Positions 8,878-18,027 of a stretch of 64,000 nt of DNA are shown in pieces. Position 1 is the first letter of the stretch, and each line of letters starts with the position of its first letter. The stretch is taken from positions 1 to 64,000 of the forward strand of contig NZ_JAJKBG010000002.1 in assembly GCF_022750635.1 (NCBI RefSeq), given 5' to 3'. The stretch is from Brevundimonas pishanensis. GTDB lineage: Bacteria > Pseudomonadota > Alphaproteobacteria > Caulobacterales > Caulobacteraceae. The translations under genes and the position numbers were made by a program. Under the pieces are notes generated by a model that saw only the letters and a program-made list of their open reading frames with translations, was not told the origin of the DNA and did not search any database.

Positions 8878-8912
8878 AGGTCGGACTGGCGAAAGCCGTG
8901 TCCGACCTTTTT
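8878..8912. terminator. Terminator between tRNA-His and the convergent patatin gene
   Basis: AGGTCGGA pairs with TCCGACCT around a 15-base loop that itself contains GGC/GCC, followed by TTTTT on the plus strand. On the minus strand the same stem is followed by a T-rich stretch (CTCTTTATT), so it can serve both the tRNA and the phospholipase gene. Confidence 0.75.
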
Positions 8913-8916
8913 GCGT

Positions 8917-10761
8917 TTAGGCCTTGGTTTCCGTGGCCTTTGGCGGCTTGCGCTGGGGCAGCAGTCGAGCCAGCACGGCACGCACCGGAGAGGGGGCGGG
9001 AACCTCGACCGTGGCAGCGGGAAGCGTTTCATGCGGCTTAGGCGCGGGACGTCTCAACGCCTCGACGGGCTTGTCGATCTGCGAAAGGGCTTCGGCGGCG
9101 GCCGCCTCGCCGGCGGCAATGCCGGGCTCGAACGCCTTCCATTCACGGATATCGACGCCCTCGGGCTTGGGCAGAATCAGCACATCGGTTTCGGCGCGTG
9201 CTTCGGTCAGTTCGGCGCTGGTACTTAAGGTCGCGGCGCGCATCAGGATCGATACGATGGGTGGGCCCTGTTTCCATGCGCCGGACATGATCCATCGCCA
9301 CCACGACGGAGGGTTCTCCAACTGCTCGGCATTGACGCCGCGTGTTTGCGAGACGTCACTGCCAATCATCGGGCCATGGTTGAACCGGCGCATGACGTCG
9401 CTGGGGAAGTTCCGGAGCACGGCCCCGTCCACCAGCACCTGTCCGTTGCGGACATAGGGCGGGATCACCCCTGGAATAGCCACGGACGCGCGAAGCGCAT
9501 GGCGCAGGAGGCCGTCACGATGAACCTCGATCCGCCCTGAGGTCAGGTTCGCAGATACCGCAAAAAAGGGTAGGGGCATGTCCTCGATGGCCAGATCGTC
9601 ATAGGCCTCCTTCAGCAAGCTCCCCAGCTTGCGCGCGCGGGTCAGTGCCACGAGCGGGATGGCTATGTCGGATAGAGGGTCATTGCGGACGAAGGCGTTA
9701 TGTATGCGTGTCTCCAGCTCGTCCTGTGTCCATCCCAGAGCGGGGCCAGCAGCAATGACGGCTCCCATTGAGGAGCCACCCAAAAAGTCGAGCGGAATCT
9801 TTGCGGCTCTCAGTACGCGAAGGACCCCGATATGGGCATAGGCGCGCGCGCCGCCGCCGGACAGGACCAGACCCACGGACGAGCCCGTGATGATGCGTGC
9901 GATCCGGTGCGCGTCATGCGCGGACCCATCCTGACAATGGAACCAGCGGCCGGGCGTCATCGCTGAAAGCCACGGTTGTGACGGGCTGCGCTGGTTGCTC
10001 GGGACGGGCGACAGGAGGATCAAATCGGTCAGTTGATGCACCAGTTCGGTGTCGCCGTTTCGTCGACCGACTTGAGCGGGCGGGGCATTGTTCGGGTCCC
10101 CCACGATGAAGAGCCTGTCGACCTGTCGGGCACAAAGATGGGCCCACACCGGATCAGCGGCCTCGGCGACATAGAGGACGAAATCGTTGCTATCTTCCAC
10201 GCGAGCGAACCAGTCGGAGGCCAGTGTCTTGGCATCGCGGTCGATGATCGTGACGCGATAACCCTCGGCCTGAATGGCCGCATGAATGGCATCCACGAAC
10301 GGGCGGATCGGGGCTTCACGGGCGGAGACAAAACCGTAGACCGTAGGGAAGTCGGTGCGGCCCTTTTGGCGCGTGCGACGGATCATGACCCGCGCGACTT
10401 CGGCCATGAGATCGGGGTGGGCGCGGCTTATCTCGTAGAAGGCAGCGCGGGGCAGGGCGATCACCTCGCTGTCGCGCAGGGCGACAACATTCGAGGTATG
10501 GGCCGTGTCAGCCAACATCGACATTTCGCCGACGGGCGTGCCCGGCTGGACCACGCCGATGAACTCCGCCTCCTGCCCCTCGCGGGGTTTGAAGACCCCC
10601 AGACGGCCCGATTGAAGAATGTAGAAGGTGTCTGCCGGATCACCTGCCGAGAACAGCCGGTCCCCTTCGGTCAGGGCAAACCAACTGGCTCTGCTGTCGG
10701 GATGCTCCGTCAGGATGCGCGCGAGAGTGGCGTCCAGATTGTCTCTTGTGTTGGTTGGCAT
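8917..10761 (-). CDS. Cyclic-nucleotide-binding patatin-like phospholipase (NTE family)
   Basis: A 614-residue protein combining a cyclic-nucleotide-binding-type domain (about residues 25-130) with a patatin serine lipase domain (about 295-470), the layout of bacterial relatives of neuropathy target esterase. The lipase keeps the oxyanion motif GGGARA (302-307), the nucleophile Ser331 in GSSMG, and the dyad aspartate Asp445 in VDGA. The tail from residue 560 is Pro/Ala/Lys-rich and probably disordered. No signal peptide is present, so it is likely cytosolic or membrane-associated. Whether the N-terminal domain really binds cAMP or cGMP is not certain from sequence. It is transcribed alone, convergent with tRNA-His. 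Confidence 0.88.
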   Translation of the reverse strand: MPTNTRDNLDATLARILTEHPDSRASWFALTEGDRLFSAGDPADTFYILQSGRLGVFKPREGQEAEFIGVVQPGTPVGEMSMLADTAHTSNVVALRDSEVIALPRAAFYEISRAHPDLMAEVARVMIRRTRQKGRTDFPTVYGFVSAREAPIRPFVDAIHAAIQAEGYRVTIIDRDAKTLASDWFARVEDSNDFVLYVAEAADPVWAHLCARQVDRLFIVGDPNNAPPAQVGRRNGDTELVHQLTDLILLSPVPSNQRSPSQPWLSAMTPGRWFHCQDGSAHDAHRIARIITGSSVGLVLSGGGARAYAHIGVLRVLRAAKIPLDFLGGSSMGAVIAAGPALGWTQDELETRIHNAFVRNDPLSDIAIPLVALTRARKLGSLLKEAYDDLAIEDMPLPFFAVSANLTSGRIEVHRDGLLRHALRASVAIPGVIPPYVRNGQVLVDGAVLRNFPSDVMRRFNHGPMIGSDVSQTRGVNAEQLENPPSWWRWIMSGAWKQGPPIVSILMRAATLSTSAELTEARAETDVLILPKPEGVDIREWKAFEPGIAAGEAAAAEALSQIDKPVEALRRPAPKPHETLPAATVEVPAPSPVRAVLARLLPQRKPPKATETKA

Positions 10762-10988
10762 CGGCTCTGCTTTAGTCTGTTGCAGACAATACCGTTGTTC
10801 GTTCGCAACTCGATAGTCGGTTTGCGGCTTTATTGCTGAGATTGACGATACGGAGTGAGCGACAGTGAGAGCATCATGATCCTGTCGCCCGTCGAATGTG
10901 TGTCGATGAGGACGATCGTTAAAACCGTTCGCGCTTATCGCGGCGATCCGGTTTAACCTCGCCCAAAGAGCTCTAACGGAAGTGAATC

Positions 10989-11909
10989 ATGACCGATCCG
11001 AATAAACCCAGTGACGGTATGCCCTCGGAAGAGGATCTGAACGCACTGGACATCACCGATGCCGAGGCGGCAGCCATCAACAGCATCGCGCACCCTCTGG
11101 TTGCGGAGGCGGCTCCGGATGCCAACAGCGATCTGGTGAAGATCGACAGCCTGCCGTCAGGCGTGGTGTTTGTGACGATCAACCGTCCGGAAAAGAAGAA
11201 CGCTTTCAACGCCGAGGTCATCGCGGCCCTGCACGAGGCATTCGAGACCCTGCAAGGCGCGGATCACGTCCGTGCGGTGATCGTGCGCGGTGCGGGGGGT
11301 ACGTTCTGCGCCGGTGCCGATCTGAACTGGATGCGCGACGCGGCCGAGTGGTCCGAGAGCGAGAACCGTGACGATGCTATGGGTCTGGCCCGTATGCTGA
11401 AGGCCCTGCACGACGTTCCGGCCCTGACGGTGGCGCTGGTAGAAGGTGCAGCCATGGGCGGCGGTGCGGGCATCGTAGCGGCCTGTGACATGGCCGTCGC
11501 CGTAGAGGGTGCCCGTTTCGCATTCTCGGAAGTGCGTCTGGGTCTGATCCCCGCGACCATCGCGCCTTATGTGGTCGAAGCCATTGGCGCACGTCGCGCA
11601 CGCCAACTGTTCCTGACGGCCAATGTATTTGAGGCCGATTATGCGGCGCATACGGGTCTGATCGACCTGATCATCGGTCAGGACCAGATCGACGAGTTCA
11701 TCACGATGGTCACCGATGGGCTCATGGCTAATGCGCCGGGGGCTATGGGCGATGCCAAACGTCTGGTGCACGATGTGGCCGGACGCGAAATCGACGGGCG
11801 TCTGATGGAAGATACGGCCAAGCGTATCGCCAGGGCGCGCATCTCTGCCGAAGGTCAGGAGGGTGTCCGTGCCTTCCTCGACAAGCGCACGCCAAGCTGG
11901 GCGGAGTAA
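10989..11909 (+). CDS. Enoyl-CoA hydratase/isomerase family protein (methylglutaconyl-CoA hydratase-like)
   Basis: A 306-residue crotonase-fold enzyme. The fold begins near residue 48, after an acidic extension of about 45 residues not usual for the family. The oxyanion-hole motifs are AGADLNWMR and GAAMGGGAGIVAACD, and FSEVRLGLIPATIAPYV contains the catalytic glutamate. These segments resemble the leucine-degradation hydratase (LiuC type), but the neighbours include no leucine genes, so the substrate is open. GGAAG precedes the ATG. A strong terminator follows directly. Confidence 0.85.
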   Translation: MTDPNKPSDGMPSEEDLNALDITDAEAAAINSIAHPLVAEAAPDANSDLVKIDSLPSGVVFVTINRPEKKNAFNAEVIAALHEAFETLQGADHVRAVIVRGAGGTFCAGADLNWMRDAAEWSESENRDDAMGLARMLKALHDVPALTVALVEGAAMGGGAGIVAACDMAVAVEGARFAFSEVRLGLIPATIAPYVVEAIGARRARQLFLTANVFEADYAAHTGLIDLIIGQDQIDEFITMVTDGLMANAPGAMGDAKRLVHDVAGREIDGRLMEDTAKRIARARISAEGQEGVRAFLDKRTPSWAE

Positions 11910-11920
11910 TCCGACATCGA

Positions 11921-11949
11921 AAAGGGGGCCGGTTGGCCCCCTTTTTTTT
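11921..11949. terminator. Bidirectional terminator
   Basis: A perfect 10-bp stem (AAAGGGGGCC with GGCCCCCTTT) around a GGTT loop, followed by a T run on the plus strand and preceded by A's, so it also works on the minus strand. It separates the hydratase from the convergent gene. Confidence 0.92.
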
Positions 11950-12871
11950 AGCTGATCCCGAGGATCCAGCCTTCTTCGTTTTCGACCTTGGCCACGTCTT
12001 CGGACGAGGTGCCCGCCGGAGGTGCGAAGGCTTTTTGCAGCTTGCCCTCGTCGTCCATGGTGGCGATGGCCTCGGCGGCGGCGCGGACTTCGGACTGGGT
12101 CTTGTATTCCTTGACACCGTCGGCGCTCACCTGACGGGTGGCTTTGAACAGGGCAGGCCAGACCTCGACGACCAGAGTGTTGATCGACGTCAGATCGTCT
12201 TCACCTAGTTCGCGCCAGCCCGTGCCGAACGGCCACAGAGCTGCCGACGTCCCCAGCTTGTCCAGCAGGCGGCGCAGCATCGGCACGCCCACCAGCGTCA
12301 AACCCCCGATGGCCCCTGCGCCGTGCATCTGCCAGACGCTGTGCGGGGGCAGCTTCAACTTGCGTGCGGCCAATTCGGTAGCGCGGAATTCGGGGATGTC
12401 GCTGCCCGAGCCTTCGGGCGGCTTGGTGGTGGTCAGCCAGCGCTGCGCTTGACTGGCCGGAGCGCCCCAGAACGGCCACGGCTGATCCGTCATCAGGCGG
12501 TTCATCTTGGCGGCGACCTGATAGCGGTTGTTGGTGTTATCGGCCTTGTCGACGATGTTGGTCGACAGGAACTTGCCCATCGCGTCCCACGGGCGACCTT
12601 CCAGCTTCAGCAAGGCTGCTGTGCCGGCCGGGAAGCCGAAATCAAAGTCCAGACCCAGCAGGACACGGTCGCCGCGCTTGCGGTGCTCGGCCAGCAGGTT
12701 CTCCAGCATGGCTTCGCCTTCCGTGCGCGAGGCAACATTGTGGGTCTCGGTGTACAGGCGGAAACGCACATCGCGCTTGGCCACGCCGATCCACAGGGTT
12801 TGCTCACCCAGTTTCTTACCTTCGGCGGCAGTCCATTTTGCGATGATGTATGCGTCGAACAATCGGGCCAC
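11948..12871 (-). CDS. Uncharacterised conserved protein
   Basis: A 307-residue soluble protein without signal or membrane segments. It opens with FDAYIIAKWTAAEGKK and has LLGLDFDFGFPAG near residue 72-84. Paired acidic-hydrophobic strands of this kind are found in RNase H-like folds such as DUF429, but I cannot assign it with certainty and related entries carry conflicting names. The start is GTG 12871, supported by TGGAG six bases upstream. It may share a transcript with the minus-strand genes behind it (gap of 77 bases). Confidence 0.75.
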   Translation of the reverse strand: MARLFDAYIIAKWTAAEGKKLGEQTLWIGVAKRDVRFRLYTETHNVASRTEGEAMLENLLAEHRKRGDRVLLGLDFDFGFPAGTAALLKLEGRPWDAMGKFLSTNIVDKADNTNNRYQVAAKMNRLMTDQPWPFWGAPASQAQRWLTTTKPPEGSGSDIPEFRATELAARKLKLPPHSVWQMHGAGAIGGLTLVGVPMLRRLLDKLGTSAALWPFGTGWRELGEDDLTSINTLVVEVWPALFKATRQVSADGVKEYKTQSEVRAAAEAIATMDDEGKLQKAFAPPAGTSSEDVAKVENEEGWILGIS

Positions 12872-12948
12872 GTGGGGCTCCAGTTAAATAATAGCGGTTG
12901 AGGAGTTGGTTTGTTTCTAGCGGTCCGTGCAACGGACGGGAAGGGTGG

Positions 12949-13509
12949 TTAACCCTTCACGACCGCTTCGATGTGCGCCAGCCAGCGTCGGGCCAGACGG
13001 AGGCCCTCGTTGGCCGAGCCTGTCAGTTGAGGGCCGGAAGAGGTGTTATTGGCCGCAGGGCCGCCTTCCGGTGCGCTCCAGTGGGCCCGCCACAGACTGA
13101 TTTCGAACTCGGGGCAGTGCGGGTCACGGAACATCAGGCGAAGGATGACGCTTTCGGCATCCTCGACCAGCACATCAAGATCATTGCGACCCAGATGGCG
13201 ACGCACACGGGCGACGACGTGGCGATCAACGATCACCTCTGCGCCCTCGATCTCGGGGTATTCGAAGACCAGACCGATGGAGCCCTTGTTCCAGAGAACG
13301 GCCAGTTGCTCGTTGTCGAGGTCCAGGCCCGCAGCCTTGCCCTCGGCCGGCGCGATAGCCTGCATGTCCGGCGTACCGGACAGTGCATTCTTCATCGCCC
13401 TGCGCAAACGCCGCTCGGACTCCATCCACCATGACAGGAAGAAAAAGGTGGTGGTCGCAAAGGCGGCGATCAGGGCGACCAGTAATATGGCCCTGAACGT
13501 CTCCCCCAT
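12949..13509 (-). CDS. Membrane-anchored hypothetical protein
   Basis: A 186-residue protein with one N-terminal membrane helix (AILLVALIAAFATTTFFFLSWW, about residues 6-27) and a soluble domain behind it. I recognise no domain. The start is placed at ATG 13509 and not the GTG six bases earlier, because GGAGG sits seven bases from the ATG but only one base from the GTG. Its start overlaps the end of xthA, so the two are translated from one message. Confidence 0.8.
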   Translation of the reverse strand: MGETFRAILLVALIAAFATTTFFFLSWWMESERRLRRAMKNALSGTPDMQAIAPAEGKAAGLDLDNEQLAVLWNKGSIGLVFEYPEIEGAEVIVDRHVVARVRRHLGRNDLDVLVEDAESVILRLMFRDPHCPEFEISLWRAHWSAPEGGPAANNTSSGPQLTGSANEGLRLARRWLAHIEAVVKG

Positions 13510-13511
13510 GA

Positions 13512-14297
13512 TCACCCCTCCAAATCTAGGTCCACGACCACCGGAACGTGATCACTGGGCTTTTCCATATCGCGGGCGTCGCGGTGGGTTTCAATCTCAC
13601 GGAATCGGTCCGCTGCTTGGGGGGACAGTAGGGCGTAGTCGATGCGAATACCATTGTTCCGCTGCCACGCTCCGGCCTGATAATCCCAGAAGGTATAGGT
13701 GCCCTTGGGTTCGTTACCCAGTTCGTGGGCATCTGAAAGACCCAGCCATTTCATGCCCTTGAGGGCAGCGCGGGTTTCCGGCTGGAACAGGGCGTCATTG
13801 ACCCAGTCTTCAGGCTTGGCCGCGTCGTCGGCGGTCAGGATGCAGTTGTAGTCGCCGCATAGGGCCAGCGGCTCTTCGAACGACAGCAGCTCCTTGGCGC
13901 GGTCGTGCAGGCGCTGGAACCAGTTCAGCTTGTACGGAAACTTGTCGGTGTCGATCGGATTGCCGTTAGGCAGATAGATGGACGCGACCCGGACCGGTGT
14001 GGGGCTTTCGATCAGTGCCTCGATATAGCGCGCCTGTTCGTCGTTCTCGTCACCGGGCAGGCCGCGAACGACGTCCGACATCGGGAATTTGGACAGTAGT
14101 GCCACGCCGTTATAGCTCTTCTGGCCGTGTGTCTCGACGTTGTAGCCAAGGCTTTCAAAGGCTTCACGCGGGAACTTCTCGTCCACGCACTTGATCTCCT
14201 GAAAACAGGCGACGTCGGGTTGAGCGGCTTCAAGCCACGCCAGCACGGTAGGCAGGCGGGCGTTGACCGAGTTCACGTTCCAAGTGGCAATACGCAT
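13512..14297 (-). CDS. xthA: Exodeoxyribonuclease III (AP endonuclease)
   Basis: A 261-residue enzyme of the ExoIII/APE1 family that cuts DNA at abasic sites and removes 3' blocking groups. Visible catalytic segments are MRIATWNVNSV at the start, FQEIKC with the metal-binding glutamate, the GDYN segment, and SDHVPVV with the catalytic histidine near the end. Length is typical. It overlaps the start of the membrane protein downstream on the same strand. Confidence 0.94.
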   Translation of the reverse strand: MRIATWNVNSVNARLPTVLAWLEAAQPDVACFQEIKCVDEKFPREAFESLGYNVETHGQKSYNGVALLSKFPMSDVVRGLPGDENDEQARYIEALIESPTPVRVASIYLPNGNPIDTDKFPYKLNWFQRLHDRAKELLSFEEPLALCGDYNCILTADDAAKPEDWVNDALFQPETRAALKGMKWLGLSDAHELGNEPKGTYTFWDYQAGAWQRNNGIRIDYALLSPQAADRFREIETHRDARDMEKPSDHVPVVVDLDLEG

Positions 14298-14343
14298 AGG
14301 TCTTGATTAGGCCGACGAGACGGCAACCGGAAGAGACAAAAAG

Positions 14344-14376
14344 AAAAACGCCGCCGGGGTGATCCCCCGACGGCGT
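14344..14376 (-). terminator. Minus-strand terminator of the cysteine-repeat protein gene
   Basis: ACGCCG-C-CGGGG pairs with CCCCG-A-CGGCGT with one mismatch and a short loop. Read on the minus strand it ends in TTTTTC, directly downstream of the gene at 14403-15383. Confidence 0.82.
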
Positions 14377-14402
14377 CTGTTCCATCAGAATGACCGCTAG
14401 GA

Positions 14403-15383
14403 TCAGTCTTGGGCCGGCACGTTGCTGCCTTGCGGAGCGCCATCGGTCAGCTTGCAGCCACCGCCGATTTGGGCGGCTTCGGCGCAAGGATAGACTTGCT
14501 GCACGACATGCTCGTTGTTCAGGCGAGCGATGAGGCCATCGGTGCCGTTGCACTTGGCTTCATAGAAGCCGCCGTTCGGGTTCGAACCCATGAAACGCAC
14601 GTCGGCGATGTCGCAGGCTGCCGCATCCGAACCGGCGAACCACGTCTTCACCGTGGCGATCTGCTCGTCCTTGGTGGTGTAGTTGCAGGTCACATTGGCC
14701 GAAGCGAGGGTGAGGCAGGAATCGACTTCCCAGCCGCCGCCAGCCTTGCGGTTGATGCGATAGCCTTCGACGCCTTCGCAGCCGACTTCATAGACGAAGT
14801 TCTCGCCCTTGCGGCCGATCAGAGCGTACTCGTTCACGGCGCACGGCACAGCGGCTTCGCGAGCCATGTTGGCGATGACGGTGTCATAGTTGGCGTTGGC
14901 CGGCAGGGAGCATTTCGGACCCAGAACGACTTCCGGGTTGGCAGCCTTTTGGCGGGCCTGGGTGGTGTCGTTTTCGTAGCAGTCAACGATGGTCACCGGA
15001 TCGGTGGTCACCAGCATGAAGCCGAAGTCATTGGCGCAGGCGACTTCGAAGAATTTTTGCTGTTCGGCCGTGACGCCGAGCAGCTTGGCTTCGGTCGGCT
15101 GGCAGCGGACGCTGTTCGCGGTCAGGATGCCTTGGGCTTCGGCCAGCACTTCTTCGGGCGACGGGGCAGCCGGTGCAGCAGCCGCTTGCTGACGGCGACG
15201 GCCTTGTTGTTCGCGGTTTTGCAGACGACCCGGTTGTACGCGTTCAGCGTTCGGGCGTACGTCACCGGCTTGGCTGCGCTGTTCCTGCATGGCAGGAGCG
15301 GCAAAGGCCGACGCCGGTGCAATGGTCAACAGGGCCAAGCTGGCGGCGACGCACAAAGCTTGCGACTTGGAACGGTAGGACAC
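14403..15383 (-). CDS. Secreted protein with three cysteine-rich repeats
   Basis: A 326-residue exported protein of unknown function. The start is GTG 15383, chosen over the upstream in-frame ATG because GAGGAG lies eight bases before it and it puts the signal (ALCVAASLALLTIAPASAFA, cut near residue 28) at the N terminus. After a Gln/Arg/Pro-rich stretch come three related units of about 80-90 residues. Each has a cysteine opening (CQPTEAKLLG, CAVNEYALIG, CDIADVRFMG), a second after an aromatic pair (FFEVAC, FVYEVGC, FYEAKC) and a third near the end (VDC, VDSC, VYPC). The spacing implies disulfide-stabilised periplasmic modules. Confidence 0.85.
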   Translation of the reverse strand: MSYRSKSQALCVAASLALLTIAPASAFAAPAMQEQRSQAGDVRPNAERVQPGRLQNREQQGRRRQQAAAAPAAPSPEEVLAEAQGILTANSVRCQPTEAKLLGVTAEQQKFFEVACANDFGFMLVTTDPVTIVDCYENDTTQARQKAANPEVVLGPKCSLPANANYDTVIANMAREAAVPCAVNEYALIGRKGENFVYEVGCEGVEGYRINRKAGGGWEVDSCLTLASANVTCNYTTKDEQIATVKTWFAGSDAAACDIADVRFMGSNPNGGFYEAKCNGTDGLIARLNNEHVVQQVYPCAEAAQIGGGCKLTDGAPQGSNVPAQD

Positions 15384-15525
15384 TGGGTAAACTCCTCGCC
15401 TCATAAATTTCTGGTGCAGCCTTGGCTGCATGAAATCGCAGGGTCAAGGCAAGATTGGGGTCGGACACTGGACCGGCGAAAGAAAATCTGACAAGTCGGA
15501 AGCATAGTTTCGATTGGAGACGGAC

Positions 15526-16599
15526 TTGGCCGACGGGACCTCCCCGGACCTGACGCGCGTAGAGCGGGGTCTCACCTATCCTCAACCAGCGCTGCCCGAA
15601 GCCGGGCAGGCGATCGAGGTGGCAGACGGTGTTCTGTGGCTGCGGTTCGCGCTTCCCATGGCTTTGGACCACATCAATGTCTTCGCGATAGCGGACGGGC
15701 AGGGCTGGGTCATTGTCGATACGGGGCTGTTTACCGACCCCAGCCGCGAAGCATGGGAGACAGCCCTCGCAGGCGCGCTGAAAAATCTTCCGATTAGTCG
15801 CGTGGTAGTCACCCATATGCATCCGGATCATATGGGCGGTGCGGGGTGGCTATGTGCGCGAAGCGGCGCACCCTTGCTGATGTCACGACTGGAATACCTT
15901 TCGGCCCAGTTTTACATCACAGAAGATGCCGCCCCCGCTTCGGCAGAGGCCGAGGTGTTTTATCGCGCGGCCGGATGGAGCGAGGACGAGATCACGCGCT
16001 GGAAAACGCGACGTGGCCGTTTCTCCAAGACCGTATCGGCGCTTCCTGCGCAGTTCATCAGGCTTAAGGACGGCGATGAGCTTACCATTGGTGGCCGTGT
16101 GTGGAGTGTGGTGACGGGCGAGGGGCACAGCCCTGAACATGTCTGTCTGTGGCGCAAGGACGACGGCGTCTTCATCGCGGGCGACCAGATCCTGCCCAAG
16201 ATTTCTTCGAACATCGGCGTTTGGGATACCGAGCCGGAGGCCAATCCGCTGGATGAATGGCTGCGGTCGCTGGAAGACCTGAAGGCGATGTTGCCGGATG
16301 ATCTTCTGATCCTGCCTTCGCACGGCGAGCCGTTCTATGGCGTGACCTCGCGCCTTGAGGCGCTGTTGCGCGGGCATGAGGTAGGGTTAAAGCGGCTGGA
16401 GCGTTCGCTGAAGCAACCGTGCCGCGCGGTCGACGTGTTCGGTGCGCTGTTTGCCCGCAGTATCGGGCCCGAAGTTTTAGGCATGGCGACCGCAGAATCG
16501 CTGGCACATTTGAATTATCTCGAAGCCCGTGGTCGGGTCGTGCGTGAACGCGATAGTGACGGCGTGGACTGGTGGAAGATTGTGGAGGAAGCCCAGTGA
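15526..16599 (+). CDS. Metallo-beta-lactamase-fold hydrolase
   Basis: A 357-residue metal-dependent hydrolase. The metal motif THMHPDHMGG gives His97, His99, Asp101 and His102; GHSPEH and GDQILP supply further ligands near residues 200 and 220, and LPSHGEPF the last histidine. A C-terminal winged-helix-like part (AHLNYLEARGRVVRE) resembles LACTB2-like and thioesterase-like family members. The start is TTG 15526, with GGAG six bases upstream. Its stop overlaps the GTG start of an enoyl-CoA hydratase-family gene, so it may act on CoA thioesters or related esters; this is inferred from context only. Confidence 0.87.
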   Translation: MADGTSPDLTRVERGLTYPQPALPEAGQAIEVADGVLWLRFALPMALDHINVFAIADGQGWVIVDTGLFTDPSREAWETALAGALKNLPISRVVVTHMHPDHMGGAGWLCARSGAPLLMSRLEYLSAQFYITEDAAPASAEAEVFYRAAGWSEDEITRWKTRRGRFSKTVSALPAQFIRLKDGDELTIGGRVWSVVTGEGHSPEHVCLWRKDDGVFIAGDQILPKISSNIGVWDTEPEANPLDEWLRSLEDLKAMLPDDLLILPSHGEPFYGVTSRLEALLRGHEVGLKRLERSLKQPCRAVDVFGALFARSIGPEVLGMATAESLAHLNYLEARGRVVRERDSDGVDWWKIVEEAQ

Positions 16600-17360
16600 C
16601 CGATTTGATCAAAACGCGCGTCGAGAATGGCGTGATGTTCGTGGTGATGAACCGCGCCGACAAGATGAACGCGATCACGCAGGCGATGTACCTGGGCATG
16701 ACGCAAGCCTTCCAGCAGGCCCGCGAGGACGACAGCGTGCGTGCTGTGCTTCTGGCCGCAGAGGGCGACAGCTTTACTGCCGGTAACGACATCGCCGACT
16801 TCATGCGACTGGGTCAGGTGGACGGCAATCTTGTCGACAGCGACGTGTTCAAATTCCTGAAGGCGCTGGCGGATCTGGACAAGCCGCTGGTGGCCGCTGT
16901 GCGCGGTCGCGCTGTGGGTGTGGGTCTCACCATGCTGCTACATTGCGATATCGTGGTGGTCGCCAAGGATGCGAAACTCTCTGCACCGTTCATCAATCTG
17001 GCGCTGGTCCCCGAGGCGGCTTCGACGCTGTTGATGCCCCGCGTGATCGGCCACCCGCGTGCGTTTGAACTGTTCGCTCTGGGCGAGACGATCGACGGCG
17101 GGCAGGCTTATGAATGGGGTCTGGCCAACCGCGCGGTGCCAATGGCGGCGGTCGAGGCGGTGGCGCGCGATTTTGCTGAACGTCTGGCCCAGCGCGCGCC
17201 GAATGCCGTGCGCCAAACCAAGCGGTTGATGCGCGATGCGGAAGGCATGTGGGACCTGATGCAGCGCGAAGGCGAAATCTTCTCTAACCAGATGAAGAGC
17301 CCCGAGGCGCTGGAGGCCTTCACCGCCTTTATGCAGAAGCGACAGCCGAATTTCGGCTAA
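16596..17360 (+). CDS. Enoyl-CoA hydratase/isomerase family protein
   Basis: A 254-residue crotonase-fold enzyme. The oxyanion motifs are FTAGNDIADFM and RGRAVGVGLTMLLHCD, and the segment APFINLALVPEAAS aligns with delta3,delta2-enoyl-CoA isomerase-like members, which lack the usual first hydratase glutamate. It starts at GTG 16596, overlapping the stop of the metallohydrolase, which shows translational coupling. The exact substrate is not determined by the sequence. Confidence 0.85.
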   Translation: MTDLIKTRVENGVMFVVMNRADKMNAITQAMYLGMTQAFQQAREDDSVRAVLLAAEGDSFTAGNDIADFMRLGQVDGNLVDSDVFKFLKALADLDKPLVAAVRGRAVGVGLTMLLHCDIVVVAKDAKLSAPFINLALVPEAASTLLMPRVIGHPRAFELFALGETIDGGQAYEWGLANRAVPMAAVEAVARDFAERLAQRAPNAVRQTKRLMRDAEGMWDLMQREGEIFSNQMKSPEALEAFTAFMQKRQPNFG

Positions 17361-17462
17361 GGGGCTGATAACCCACAGCTTAGCTTTGCTGTAATCCAGA
17401 TTTGGCGGGCATCCGATCAATTGATGATTGATTCGTGTGGCGCTTGGTCCTAGTGCGCGCCC

Positions 17463-17975
17463 ATGAAAACAGTGCACGCGTTCCCGTCTGATACGACCGC
17501 CCCCGCCGTGGTGGCGATAGAGCGCGAGTCTGCGGTCGATGCAGTGGCCGTGGATGCACTGGTTATGGCGGCCTTCGGTCCGGGGCGTTTTGCCAAGACT
17601 GCAGAGCGCCTGCGCGAACAGTCGGCAATGTTGTCGGGTTTCACCATCTATGACGATGGGGCACTGATCGGCTCGGTGCGCCTTTGGTCGGTGACGTCCG
17701 GTCAGGCGCGAGGCGCGTTCCTTGGCCCCATCGCGGTCGCGAAAACCATCCGCAGCACGGGTCTGGGCGGCAAGCTCGTCGCGCGCTGCATCGAGGAAGC
17801 CCGCGATCTCGGCTTGGACGGTATTTTGCTCATCGGTGATCCGCCGTATTTCGAGCGCTTTGGTTTCAAGCCGGCACCCAAGGCTGTTTTCAGCGGCCCT
17901 GTGAATGCCGCCCGCGTCATGTGGTTGCCCCTGACGGATGTGTCGCCAGACGGTCCGGTACGGCCGGTCGACTGA
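17463..17975 (+). CDS. GNAT-family N-acetyltransferase
   Basis: A 170-residue acetyltransferase of the GCN5 superfamily. The acetyl-CoA-binding segment is IRSTGLGGKLVARCIEEA (about residues 95-112), after the strand FLGPIAV, and LIGDPPYFERFGFKPAP is the YhbS-type end of the fold. The first 30 residues are extra. The acceptor substrate is unknown. It may be co-transcribed with the DUF1285 gene 52 bases downstream. Confidence 0.85.
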   Translation: MKTVHAFPSDTTAPAVVAIERESAVDAVAVDALVMAAFGPGRFAKTAERLREQSAMLSGFTIYDDGALIGSVRLWSVTSGQARGAFLGPIAVAKTIRSTGLGGKLVARCIEEARDLGLDGILLIGDPPYFERFGFKPAPKAVFSGPVNAARVMWLPLTDVSPDGPVRPVD

Positions 17976-18027
17976 GCCCGCGCAAATACGGCTTCAAATA
18001 GCGGCCATTGCTGCCCATATTCTGCGT

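Noticed and set aside
10920..10965. An imperfect inverted repeat (GTTAAAACCG and CGGTTTAAC) before the enoyl-CoA hydratase gene, considered as a terminator or operator.
   Set aside because: The arms do not pair perfectly, the loop is long, there is no T run, and I cannot link it to a known regulator.
14409..15491. A 360-residue plus-strand frame opposite the cysteine-repeat protein.
   Set aside because: The minus-strand gene has a ribosome binding site, signal peptide, repeats and terminator; the plus frame has none of these.
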